Of a DNA stretch of 64,000 bases, positions 10,344 through 19,518 are shown in pieces; within the stretch, counting starts at the first letter, position 1, and the number at the start of each line of letters is the position of its first letter. The notes under the pieces are model-generated. The model ran no database searches, had not been told where the DNA came from, and saw nothing but the letters and a program-made list of their open reading frames with translations. This DNA comes from Thalassoglobus sp. JC818 (GTDB taxonomy: Bacteria > Planctomycetota > Planctomycetia > Planctomycetales > Planctomycetaceae): positions 682,001 through 746,000 of the forward strand of contig NZ_JBFEFI010000001.1 of the NCBI RefSeq assembly GCF_040717535.1. The letters run 5' to 3'. A program made the translations under genes and the position numbers.

Positions 10344-12001
10344 ATAATCCCGTCGTTGATCGTGAACTGATGACGACCTTTCGCTCGCCGCGGTCGATCA
10401 TTCTGATGTTGGCTCCCGCGTTCGTGACATCGTTGCTGGTGGTTCTTCAATGGCCGACTGACGCAGTCGTTTCTGAGTCGGGTCGACGCGCACAGGAAGT
10501 CTTCAGCATCTTTGGCTATGGGCTGGGAGCGTTGGTTTGCCTGCTGACGCCGGTGACACCTGCTGTCTCGATTGTGCGTGAGCGTCTGAAAGGGACTCTC
10601 AATCTTTTATTCCACACACCGCTTGGACGAATCACTATTTACGTGGGCAAGCTTGTCGGAGCGGTCGCGCTCTTCATTCTCTCATTGATGATGACACTCC
10701 CCGCTGCAGGGGCTTGTTATGCAATGGGCGGGATGACCATGACCGGTGATCTGATTCCGCTCTATCTGGTTTTGATTGTCGCTGGAATTCAAATCTCTGC
10801 ACTCGCATTGGCAGTCAGCAGCTACAACAAGAATATTGACTCCGCTGTGCGCACTTCTTACGCGTTGACGCTGCTTCTGGTTGTCGGTGCGTTGGGGCCG
10901 TATCAGATTCTCCAAGGGTCTGAAAATCGCCTGCTTGCCATCGGCGCTGACTGGCTACGACACCTCTCTCCGCTTCCTGCGTTGTCTGAGGTTTTAGGAC
11001 ATGGAGATGTGGCGGGGCAGGGGATCGTTTCGCATGCCAACTCGGTGTGGAGATACTTAATCGTCGCTGGTCTTTCGACACTTGCTTTCGCAGCACTGAC
11101 AATCAGACGTTTGAGTGTTTCGATCTTTGATGAGTCACGAGACTCTGGAGTGATGACCGACGATCTCGAACTGTCCCAGCGGATGTCGCGACGAGTTTTC
11201 TTTCTCGTCGATCCGCAAAAACGCTCAGCAGGCATCGCCGACTGGTCAAATCCGGTTCTCGCGAAGGAGTTTCGTTCTCGCAAATTCGGACGAGCCACTT
11301 GGATGCTGCGACTCATCGCCGTCTGTGCCGTTGCTTCGATCGCGCTGACCTACTTTGCAGCAACAGGAGTTGAAGACTGGTCCGTCGAGATGATCGGCGG
11401 ACTGCTCGTCATTTTGCAAATGGCTCTAATCGTGTTGTTGGCTCCGGGAATGTCGGCTGGTTTGCTCGCTGGCGAGATTGAGTCGGGCGGATGGACGATG
11501 CTGCGCATCACACCGCAATCGTCCATGGCGATTGTGATTGGAAAACTCCTGAGTGTGAGTTGGACAATGGGGATGATTCTGCTGGCAACTCTCCCCGGCT
11601 ACCTGGTCATGATTTATGTCAAACCAATCCTTCAACAACAAATCCTGCTCGTCATCGGCAGCCTCGTTCTGTCGTCGATCTTCACGGTCGTTGTGAGTGC
11701 CGCGATTGGATCGTTCTTTCGCAAAAGCACGCCTGCGACGCTCACCTCGTATTGCATTCTGACTGCGGTCACAGCGCTTCCAATTTTGATCTGGCTCGGA
11801 AGAGACGCTCCATTCGGTTTTCGAACCGTTGAGACAGCTTTGATCATCAACCCGATGTCCTCGGCACTCTCTCTGATGGAAACTCGAGGCTTTGAGCCGT
11901 ATGCGATCGTTCCTTGGAACTGGTACTTCCTCATCGCTGGTTGCGTCATCGGACTCATCATTTTCTGGCGGAGGGTGGAACAATGTCAGAAGCCCGACTG
12001 A
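10340..12001 (+). CDS. ABC-2 type permease, two fused halves
   Basis: 553 residues with about twelve hydrophobic segments, twice the usual number for an ABC-2 permease. Both halves begin with a similar amphipathic stretch: NPVVDRELMTTFRSPRS at the N-terminus and NPVLAKEFRSRKFGRATW near residue 310. This suggests an internal duplication, so one chain could form the whole membrane pore. The start overlaps the stop of the ATPase gene by four bases, a classical translational coupling. It follows the accessory membrane protein and precedes the HEAT-repeat gene by 53 bases, consistent with one operon. Substrate unknown. Confidence 0.87.
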   Translation: MNNPVVDRELMTTFRSPRSIILMLAPAFVTSLLVVLQWPTDAVVSESGRRAQEVFSIFGYGLGALVCLLTPVTPAVSIVRERLKGTLNLLFHTPLGRITIYVGKLVGAVALFILSLMMTLPAAGACYAMGGMTMTGDLIPLYLVLIVAGIQISALALAVSSYNKNIDSAVRTSYALTLLLVVGALGPYQILQGSENRLLAIGADWLRHLSPLPALSEVLGHGDVAGQGIVSHANSVWRYLIVAGLSTLAFAALTIRRLSVSIFDESRDSGVMTDDLELSQRMSRRVFFLVDPQKRSAGIADWSNPVLAKEFRSRKFGRATWMLRLIAVCAVASIALTYFAATGVEDWSVEMIGGLLVILQMALIVLLAPGMSAGLLAGEIESGGWTMLRITPQSSMAIVIGKLLSVSWTMGMILLATLPGYLVMIYVKPILQQQILLVIGSLVLSSIFTVVVSAAIGSFFRKSTPATLTSYCILTAVTALPILIWLGRDAPFGFRTVETALIINPMSSALSLMETRGFEPYAIVPWNWYFLIAGCVIGLIIFWRRVEQCQKPD

Positions 12002-12054
12002 TTTGATCCTCCTTCACTCGAATTGATCTTCACTGCGTTACTGGAGAAAGAAAC

Positions 12055-13944
12055 ATGTTGACGGTTGGTCAGGGCAGCAAGCTTGGTCGGACATTTTTAC
12101 TCGCATTTATTGCGACGATTTCTGCGACATGGACGTTTCGTTCGGTAATTGCTCAAGAGAAAACCGATCCGGAACCAGGTCCTCGTCGATCAGTCAATTT
12201 CCTGACGGTTCCTGCGTTCGAATTGCGTCACTCGTCGATTCAAGAGCGCGACGTGCCTGCTGAGTTGTGGTTCAAAGCTCTCAATCAGAAAGAGCGCGCC
12301 CCGATCTGCCAGGCTGCCGAACTATTCGTTCTCGCCCACCGTGAGCAACTCCCCGGAATCCCGAAAGAGACAGGGCCTCTCTTGGAAAAAGTCTTCTTCG
12401 AAACTGATGATCCCGTCGCACGAAAGTGCCTCGCTGTTGCCATCGTTGAGCTGGATGCAATCACCGATATAGAACGATATGAAGGAGTCATCAGAAACGG
12501 AAATTTTGCCCTCGCGCAAATTCTTGAACCTGCACTCGCAAAGAGAGGGTCGTCAGCCGCAATTGAACGCAATTTGCAGCGTCTGGCAGATCCCCTCACG
12601 ATTCGCCCACTGATGCAGTTGGCCATCGAAGTCGTTCAAGCTGGGAAAGTCACTGAAGCACGAGAGTCGTTGGAGTCGATCGTTCTCAATCGTCGCGCGC
12701 GATCTGACTTGAGAATGAAATCGGCTCAGGCGTTGGGCGAGATTTTCTCAACCGGCCTGATTTCCAATGCGACGGAACTCGCCGGCCGAACTGACGACGC
12801 GACGGCGCCGTTGCTGGCTGTCGAACTGATCGAAAACCACTCTGACGATGAGACCCTCCCGGTTCTTCTGGGGCTCACCAATACTCCCGTACCCGTGGTT
12901 CAAGCGAAGCTGCTCACTCTCTTGACGGAGATTGACCCTCAGTTGGTTGTCGATCTCTCTCAGGAAGATTTTGAGCTGGCGCCCGGCATAAATCACCCAC
13001 ACGCAGGAGTTCGACTTGCACTGATTCGTTCCGCATTTCGGGTCGGCGATTTCGACACCGTCGAGATCCTCAGCAGCTTTCTCGACGATCCCAACCCGAC
13101 AAACCGGCAGATCGCAGCTGATGCCTTGTTCTCGCTGAGTTCTCAGAACGAACAACTTCAAGAGGCTGTGGTCAATTCAGTTTTTACATCGCTCCAAAGT
13201 GACTCGTGGCGAACACTCGAACTTGCTTGCCTGCTGGCTACGGGACTCGAGATGAAAGAGACCACGCCCCGAATGATGGAGTTGCTGGGGCACGATCGCC
13301 CTGAAGTCGGTGCTTCCGCAGCTTATGCTCTGAAAGAATTTCAACAGGAAGAATCCCTGGCAGCGGCAACGGAGCAGATCGTCGAAAACACCCCCAAAAT
13401 TTTCGACTTTCTCGACCCGCGAAACCGCGTCGCTTTCGAATTGACTTGCGAGCAGACACAGCATCTCGCGGAACTCGTGGGAATGATGAAATATCGTCCG
13501 GCTGACCAGCCGCTCCGTGCATTCATCCCGAAGAAGGAACCGGGAAACATTGTGATCACCGATGATCTGACGCGAGGAGTGGCAATCTGGTCGCTCGGTC
13601 AAATGCATGCTGGTGAACCGGATTCTGAATTGATCGACGCTTGGATCGACCGCTTGAACGACACAACCTCTCTCGTCCCGGAATTTGAGTACATTCGAGA
13701 AGGGGCCGTTTACGCCATCGCTTGGTCCGGCGATCCCGAACTGATTCCGTATCTGGAAGTTTATGCTCTGCGAGACAGCCTCTCGCGTGGAGTTCCGACC
13801 GCAAGTGCATGGGGAGTAGCTGAGTTGGGTGGAGAGAAAATTCCTTTGCCACCACCTGTTGAAGGATTCAACGACCGCAATTGGTCGCTTCGCTATGCTG
13901 AAATTCCAGAATCAGGTCAATCGTCGGACAACAACTCACCGTGA
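12055..13944 (+). CDS. Exported HEAT-repeat protein
   Basis: 629 residues, starting at an ATG preceded by GGAGAAAG. A signal peptide is visible (FLLAFIATISATWTF, cleavage probably near AQEK). The rest is made of helical repeats of about 30-40 residues rich in Leu and Ala, such as NRQIAADALFSL and RPEVGASAAYALKEF, which match HEAT/armadillo-like repeats. Near the C-terminus the pattern REGAVYAIAWSGDPELIPYLE shows another repeat. Such proteins are binding scaffolds. The position just after the ABC genes suggests, but does not prove, a role in the same extracytoplasmic complex. No enzyme motif was seen. Confidence 0.75.
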   Translation: MLTVGQGSKLGRTFLLAFIATISATWTFRSVIAQEKTDPEPGPRRSVNFLTVPAFELRHSSIQERDVPAELWFKALNQKERAPICQAAELFVLAHREQLPGIPKETGPLLEKVFFETDDPVARKCLAVAIVELDAITDIERYEGVIRNGNFALAQILEPALAKRGSSAAIERNLQRLADPLTIRPLMQLAIEVVQAGKVTEARESLESIVLNRRARSDLRMKSAQALGEIFSTGLISNATELAGRTDDATAPLLAVELIENHSDDETLPVLLGLTNTPVPVVQAKLLTLLTEIDPQLVVDLSQEDFELAPGINHPHAGVRLALIRSAFRVGDFDTVEILSSFLDDPNPTNRQIAADALFSLSSQNEQLQEAVVNSVFTSLQSDSWRTLELACLLATGLEMKETTPRMMELLGHDRPEVGASAAYALKEFQQEESLAAATEQIVENTPKIFDFLDPRNRVAFELTCEQTQHLAELVGMMKYRPADQPLRAFIPKKEPGNIVITDDLTRGVAIWSLGQMHAGEPDSELIDAWIDRLNDTTSLVPEFEYIREGAVYAIAWSGDPELIPYLEVYALRDSLSRGVPTASAWGVAELGGEKIPLPPPVEGFNDRNWSLRYAEIPESGQSSDNNSP

Positions 13945-14102
13945 GATGAGTCATCCGGGTAGAACAACCTCGTCGAGATCAGAATGCCAACCGAGGTGCG
14001 ACACGGGAATTGACGGAATTGAGCATCAATCCGGTCTGAACTATCAACGACACGGGGTCACCCGTTCGAAACCAATTCACTCTTTGATCGAAAGAGATAA
14101 TT

Positions 14103-16268
14103 ATGGGGTTCATACAAAATCGTTTCACCATCGCGGGCTGTCTTTTGTCCGCATGTGCTTTCTTGAGCAGTCAGACCTTCGCAGCTTCTGAACTGCCGCC
14201 GAACGTTGTAGTCATGATGGCTGATGACATGGGACTCGGTGACACGAGTGCCTATCAAGACCTCACCGGCAACAGCGATGAAGTGCAAATTCTGACTCCC
14301 AATATGGATCGCCTCGCCAGAATGGGTGTCAGGATGACCGATGCTCATACGCCATCTTCTCGATGTTCTCCGACACGATACGGACTGCTCACTGGCCGCT
14401 ATCCTTGGAGAAACCGGCTCAAACATTGGGTTCTGTTCGGTGCTCAAGGGGATCCGATGATCGAACGAGATCGACCGACAATCGCCACTCAATTTCAGGA
14501 TTTTGGCTATCACACAGCGATGGTCGGTAAGTGGCATGTCGGGCTGCGATTTCGCAAATCAGATGATCACCCCGCCGACGGATGGGACGACGCGGACCTC
14601 AGATTCCCGCTGTACGACAGTCCGGTCGATCATGGTTTCGACGAATCTAAAGTCACTTCACGTTCGCACGGAACGTCAGGACCGAAGTCAAACTCGCGTC
14701 AAAACACTCCCGAACAAACTGTTGGCCCCGGCCATCTCGATGGTCGAACTGCAATCGGTGCGACTGAGAACGGGAAGCAACTCGTCGAGAGTGGTCCCAA
14801 TGCTTACATCCTCGAAGACCTGGGAAGTCGGCACTCCGATCATGCGATTGATTTCCTCAATCGGCATCTCAAAGACTCTGAATCTAAAGCCACTCCATTC
14901 TTCCTCTATTATGCCTTCAACTCCAATCACTCGCCTTACACCCCCACCAATGCGATCGATGGCCGACCAGTCAAAGGGGCCGCGACGAGTGTGAGTGGCC
15001 AGAAAATGGGCGACCGAGAAGATTTCGTCTATGAAAATGATGTTGCCATCGGTCGAATGCTCGACTTCCTGGAACAGACTCCCGATCCGCGACGGCCAGG
15101 TCATGCATTGATCGATAATACGCTTGTCATCTTCACCAGCGACAACGGGGCTGAAAAGAATCGAGACACTGCGACCGGCCCGTGGAGAAGCAATAAAGGG
15201 TCGTGTTACGAAGGTGGCCATCGAGTTCCATTCCTCGCTGCCTGTCCCGCTGTTGGAATCGGAGACGGAAACGAGGAAACTCCGGGAGTGACGAACGATT
15301 CGCTGATCTGCCTGACCGATCTCATGGCGACATTCGCAGACCTCAACGGAAAAGACATTTCCTCAACTGCGGACGGAGCCAAGGGAGCGGAAGACAGCAT
15401 GAGCATACTCCCTGCGCTGCGAGGAGAAACACTCTCTCCACGACCGATGTTCTACAACGACCATCGCGAGGCAGATGATCCGGCAGCTTGTGCGATGCGT
15501 TTGGATGATCCCGTCGTCAATGGAAACCGAATTGAAGGTCAGTGGAAGATCTTCTTCGACGCGAACCTGATTCGCCGAGGCATTCCTCAACCGTATGAGC
15601 TGTACGATCTCGCCGTTGATCCGTATGAGCAAGTGAACCGAATCGACGACGAAGAGCTGAAAGACTTGGTTGCTCATCTGTCGGCGGTTGCTGAGCAACA
15701 CAGGAATTCCGGAGGACATCGTCTCGCTGATATCGCCAGCGATCGGAGAATTGCGTTCAATTGGGCAGAGATGCCGATGATCCCGGAGACTTCCGGGCTG
15801 ACGCTCGTCGATCTCAATGAGCGCTTTCAGAACGAGGAACACGCGACTGTGACCGTTGAAGCTGAAGGTCTCACCTCAACCTTCACCGCTATTCCGGGAT
15901 CGTCAAACAATCCTGCTCGCTTCTCTGTGAATCCACGCGGAGTCGGAATTGAAGGCGGAGCTTTCAAACAGGTCGACGACGGTGAATCGGTGATTGTCAC
16001 GTTCGATAAGGACGTCATTGTCGAGTCTGTCGCGATCGTCGCTGGCAACGGTGTCTGTGGCGGATTCTATCGAGTCGGAGAGGGATCTCCTCTGGCGATC
16101 TACTGTGTCGACGCGGATATTGATGCGAAGGATCAATCAGGGATTCTCAGTGACATTGGTCTGCTCAAAGCTGGCACGCCACTTCGGCTCGACAGTCATC
16201 CACACTTCGGAGTGGAAGCACCCGGTCAGTGGAGAATCGAGTCGTTGACCGTCCGATTTCTGAAGTGA
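14103..16268 (+). CDS. Exported sulfatase with extra C-terminal domain
   Basis: 721 residues with a signal peptide ending near TFAASE. The alkaline-phosphatase-like sulfatase domain begins with VVVMMADDMG, whose Asp pair binds calcium. The formylglycine motif is CSPTR, with Cys88 as the residue converted to formylglycine, followed by LLTGRYPW. Downstream motifs include MVGKWHVG and FTSDNGAE. The typical domain ends near residue 550. About 150 further residues form a predicted all-beta domain (TVTVEAEGL, VIVTFDKDVIVESVAIVAGNG) that I do not recognise. The enzyme should hydrolyse sulfate esters outside the cytoplasm, probably on polysaccharides or glycosaminoglycan-like polymers. The substrate is not known. 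Confidence 0.92.
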   Translation: MGFIQNRFTIAGCLLSACAFLSSQTFAASELPPNVVVMMADDMGLGDTSAYQDLTGNSDEVQILTPNMDRLARMGVRMTDAHTPSSRCSPTRYGLLTGRYPWRNRLKHWVLFGAQGDPMIERDRPTIATQFQDFGYHTAMVGKWHVGLRFRKSDDHPADGWDDADLRFPLYDSPVDHGFDESKVTSRSHGTSGPKSNSRQNTPEQTVGPGHLDGRTAIGATENGKQLVESGPNAYILEDLGSRHSDHAIDFLNRHLKDSESKATPFFLYYAFNSNHSPYTPTNAIDGRPVKGAATSVSGQKMGDREDFVYENDVAIGRMLDFLEQTPDPRRPGHALIDNTLVIFTSDNGAEKNRDTATGPWRSNKGSCYEGGHRVPFLAACPAVGIGDGNEETPGVTNDSLICLTDLMATFADLNGKDISSTADGAKGAEDSMSILPALRGETLSPRPMFYNDHREADDPAACAMRLDDPVVNGNRIEGQWKIFFDANLIRRGIPQPYELYDLAVDPYEQVNRIDDEELKDLVAHLSAVAEQHRNSGGHRLADIASDRRIAFNWAEMPMIPETSGLTLVDLNERFQNEEHATVTVEAEGLTSTFTAIPGSSNNPARFSVNPRGVGIEGGAFKQVDDGESVIVTFDKDVIVESVAIVAGNGVCGGFYRVGEGSPLAIYCVDADIDAKDQSGILSDIGLLKAGTPLRLDSHPHFGVEAPGQWRIESLTVRFLK

Positions 16269-16307
16269 CGAATCACGATTTGGGTAACCGCTCACGAGGC
16301 TGATGCC

Positions 16308-16327
16308 CTCGCCATTTGGATGGCGAG
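16308..16327 (+). terminator. Short hairpin after sulfatase gene
   Basis: An eight-base stem CTCGCCAT / ATGGCGAG with a four-base TTGG loop lies 40 bases after the sulfatase stop. The following TTGATTT is only a weak T tract, so this may be a weak terminator or an RNA-stabilising hairpin. Confidence 0.4.
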
Positions 16328-16348
16328 TTGATTTCGGTCCAAACTGTT

Positions 16349-16364
16349 CAGTGTCGCGACACTG
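16349..16364. promoter_or_regulatory. Perfect 16-base palindrome upstream of CehA-like gene
   Basis: CAGTGTCGCGACACTG reads the same on both strands and lies 43 bases before the ATG at 16408. Perfect symmetry at this length and place suits a binding site for a dimeric transcription regulator. No regulator gene is adjacent, so the partner is unknown. Confidence 0.45.
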
Positions 16365-16407
16365 CACGCACAATACTTTGTGTTTTGACTTATTGCGGAG
16401 ATTCAGG

Positions 16408-18969
16408 ATGCGGTTCATCAAGAGTGATCGTCAGTTTCTGGTAACCCACATCCTCGGCAGCTTTGCGTTCGTCATCGGATCTCTGATTGCCTGTGTTGCC
16501 AGCGCCGGCGACGTTGGATTCACGCTCAACGTTGTTGATGCGGAATCGAACGATCCTGTCGCTTCGCGAGTTGTTCTTAAATCGGAAGATGGCGAGTTTT
16601 TCTATTTCGAATCACTCGATGGGGCTGGCAGTTCCGCCCGGTATGAAAAACGCAACTGGAACAACCATGACTCGCAAGAGTTCTACACCAGTCTGTCTGC
16701 TCATCCCGCCCATGCGAAGATTCCGGAAGGGGCTTATCAACTCTCCGTCTTTCGCGGAAAAGAATACCGCTCTCACAACGAGCGTCTCGAACTGAACGAA
16801 GACACAACTCGGACTGTCTCGCTGGAAAGGTGGATCAATCTAGCCGAGCGAGGATGGTACTCCGGCGATACACACCTTCACCGAACGATTGATGAACTCA
16901 AGACGGTGCTTCTGGCAGAGGATCTCAACGTCGCCTTTCCGTTGACTCACTGGGTGACTCATTCGGACAGGATTCCGAGTGCCGGTGATAAGAACCAGCA
17001 GACGGAACTTCCAGATGGACTCGTGGAAGTTGATCAGACGCATGTGATCTGGCCGCTGAATACCGAATACGAAATCTTTCGTGTGGCCAATCAGCCACAC
17101 ACGCTCGGAGCACTGTTTATTCTCGGGCAAGAAGTACCATTGACGAAGCCAGTCCCTCCGTGGCGTCCAATGATCGAGTCCGCGACACAGCAACAAACTC
17201 CAGTTCTGTTCGATATGGACAAGCTCGACTGGCCGTTTGCGATGGTCTTGCCGACACTCGTTCCGGAATCAACGTACGAACTCGCCAACAACCACATGTG
17301 GAGAACCGAATTCGCATTTCGAAATTGGAACACCGCAGCCCCACGCGAAATGTTTCCTCCGTACGGAAGACAAATCGGCGGTGAACGCGAGTGGATCGAT
17401 TACACGATGGGGATGTATTACACATTGCTGAACTGCGGATTTCGGCTTCCTCCCTCCGCAGGGACAGCCAACGGAGTTCATCCCGTCCCTGCTGGATTTG
17501 GGCGAGTCTACGTCTATCAGCCTGAGGGGTTTGACTACTCCGATTGGAAAGGAGGGCTTCAAGCAGGTCGTTCGTTTGTGACCACCGGTCCAATGATTTT
17601 CGCAACAGCTGACGGTCATCAACCTGGGCATCAATTCTCCTGGTCGACCGAGTCCGATCCGCAACAGCCGACGATTCCGCTTTCGATTGAGGTCTGTTCT
17701 GAGAAACCACTGCTCTACGGAGAAGTTCTGATCAACGGCCGGCCAGAACATTTACTTCGCGCCCAGAATCAGCAACTCCCGAATGGGAGCTTTCGATCGG
17801 TTATTGAACTTCCCATTGAACCACAGCGGTCGGGTTGGTTTGCGATTCGATTCTGGGAATCACGAGAGCAGGGGAGAATTCGATTTGTCCACACCGCTCC
17901 CTGGTACGTGTCCGTCAACGATGAACCGGTTCGCCTAATTGAACACGAGAGAGCTTACCTTGTGCGTCGAATGACAGACGAAATTGCTCGCAGCGAGAAA
18001 GTGTTGTCCGCCGAAGGGATGGCAGAGTATCGAGAAGCTCTCGAGTACTATCAGAACCTCCCGGTCATTGATGACACGCAGAGTGTTGCGATGACTTCCC
18101 GGTCATTCAAAGACGATGCAGATCGGAATCGATGGCTGCGGACGATGGTGCTTGATCATCATTACTCAGCTGGTGAAATTCGCAAAGCGACCGGAATGTC
18201 GATTGACGAAGCCCAACAAGCGATCGACGAGTTGGACAGCGATGAAACTCAACACACTGAAGTGAAAATTCGGCCGTATCCCGGTGGCCGCCATCCTCGT
18301 TCCGGTTTTCTGGAAGGAGCCATCAACCCGCAGCGAGAAACCAAAGTCAGCATCTTTCCGCCTTGGGAAAACGGAGGGTACGTTGTCGTCGACGTCCCGG
18401 AAGCGATCTTCTCGAACCTCGGTCTCACATACCTTGCTCACACGCACATCCCAACGATCTGGGATACACAGCAGAAGCAACTTCCTCAACTGGAATGGAG
18501 CGCTACCGACGGAGGTCTGTTGGTCGAGCGCACTCTCCCAAATGGAATCAGTTTTACCAGCTCGGTCGAAACGGCCGAGACTGGGGCTCGGATGAAAATT
18601 TCTCTGACGAATCGAACCGAGAAACCGTTAACCGAGATGCGGGTTCAGGTTTGCACGATGCTGAGTGCTGCCGTTGGATTCGATCGGCAACAGCCTCTTG
18701 AAAAGATTGAACGGGATTCAATGATCGCCATTCGATCAGCAACTGGAAATCGCTGGATTGTGACAGACTGGAGACCGAATCATCGCGTCTGGTCCAATCC
18801 TCCAGTCCCGTGCATCCACTCTGATCCCAAGTTTCCCGATTGCGCGCCGGGTGAGACAGTATCAGTCGAGGGCGGCTTGTGGTTTTACGAAGGAGATGAC
18901 GTTGTCCAAGAGATGGATCGGCTCATCCAACAGTTTGAAAATCTCGACGCATCACATGCGGATAACTAG
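16408..18969 (+). CDS. CehA/McbA family metallohydrolase (PHP-like), exported
   Basis: 853 residues from the ATG at 16408. The longer open frame from 16303 runs through the upstream hairpin and palindrome and is not used here. A signal peptide is seen (ILGSFAFVIGSLIACVASAGD). A beta-sandwich domain of about 130 residues follows, then the PHP-like core starting with GDTHLH (His156 and His158 in this numbering), the metal-binding signature of CehA/McbA proteins. About 350 C-terminal residues form additional beta-rich sequence. Known relatives hydrolyse esters such as carbaryl or act on unknown phosphate esters; planctomycetes have many copies of unknown substrate. Position beside a sulfatase suggests a role in polymer degradation. 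Confidence 0.8.
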   Translation: MRFIKSDRQFLVTHILGSFAFVIGSLIACVASAGDVGFTLNVVDAESNDPVASRVVLKSEDGEFFYFESLDGAGSSARYEKRNWNNHDSQEFYTSLSAHPAHAKIPEGAYQLSVFRGKEYRSHNERLELNEDTTRTVSLERWINLAERGWYSGDTHLHRTIDELKTVLLAEDLNVAFPLTHWVTHSDRIPSAGDKNQQTELPDGLVEVDQTHVIWPLNTEYEIFRVANQPHTLGALFILGQEVPLTKPVPPWRPMIESATQQQTPVLFDMDKLDWPFAMVLPTLVPESTYELANNHMWRTEFAFRNWNTAAPREMFPPYGRQIGGEREWIDYTMGMYYTLLNCGFRLPPSAGTANGVHPVPAGFGRVYVYQPEGFDYSDWKGGLQAGRSFVTTGPMIFATADGHQPGHQFSWSTESDPQQPTIPLSIEVCSEKPLLYGEVLINGRPEHLLRAQNQQLPNGSFRSVIELPIEPQRSGWFAIRFWESREQGRIRFVHTAPWYVSVNDEPVRLIEHERAYLVRRMTDEIARSEKVLSAEGMAEYREALEYYQNLPVIDDTQSVAMTSRSFKDDADRNRWLRTMVLDHHYSAGEIRKATGMSIDEAQQAIDELDSDETQHTEVKIRPYPGGRHPRSGFLEGAINPQRETKVSIFPPWENGGYVVVDVPEAIFSNLGLTYLAHTHIPTIWDTQQKQLPQLEWSATDGGLLVERTLPNGISFTSSVETAETGARMKISLTNRTEKPLTEMRVQVCTMLSAAVGFDRQQPLEKIERDSMIAIRSATGNRWIVTDWRPNHRVWSNPPVPCIHSDPKFPDCAPGETVSVEGGLWFYEGDDVVQEMDRLIQQFENLDASHADN

Positions 18970-19518
18970 ATCATTTTCAAATTCAGTTTGCACCGACTCG
19001 CTCGAGCAAACTCAGCTTCTCGATGAGTGAGACCGCTCGCGCGAGTGCACAGGTAAGAGCAACTTGCTTTCGCTCGCCCAAAGCTTGGAATTGAGCGTCT
19101 CAAAGTACGCGATCCTCAAGCTTCTTTCGGTCAATCAATGCCCAGGTGCCGCTCCGCTTTTTGCGAACATGCGAGGAATTTGGCCCTCACGCATGAATTC
19201 TCTCAAGTCGATCTCAGCTTGTTGAAACAATCGCTACAAGCGGACCTCGGGGCTTCGTTCTTAGCGCTGTTCGTCGAAGCATTTCTACTGACTCGAGATT
19301 GTATGACCAACAGTTGAATAGCTGGGCAGAGCAACTTTTTCATCAAGTCGCATCGCGGACACGAGTTGTTTTCCATGTGAAAACGATTTCTTCCCAGTGC
19401 TGCGATTCAAGGAATGCTGTCGAGATTTCGACTCCAAGCTGTTCTGACCTGTCGAGTGTTTCGAGAAACAACTCGGCTCACCGGTTTTCGGATCGCTTCA
19501 AGAACGGACATCAATCCG
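18970..19518. other. Long intergenic gap, no gene seen
   Basis: 549 bases between two genes on the + strand. Frames are interrupted, and I see no RNA gene, clear promoter pair or strong hairpin. The stretch may hold the promoter of the RsbW-like gene. Confidence 0.4.
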
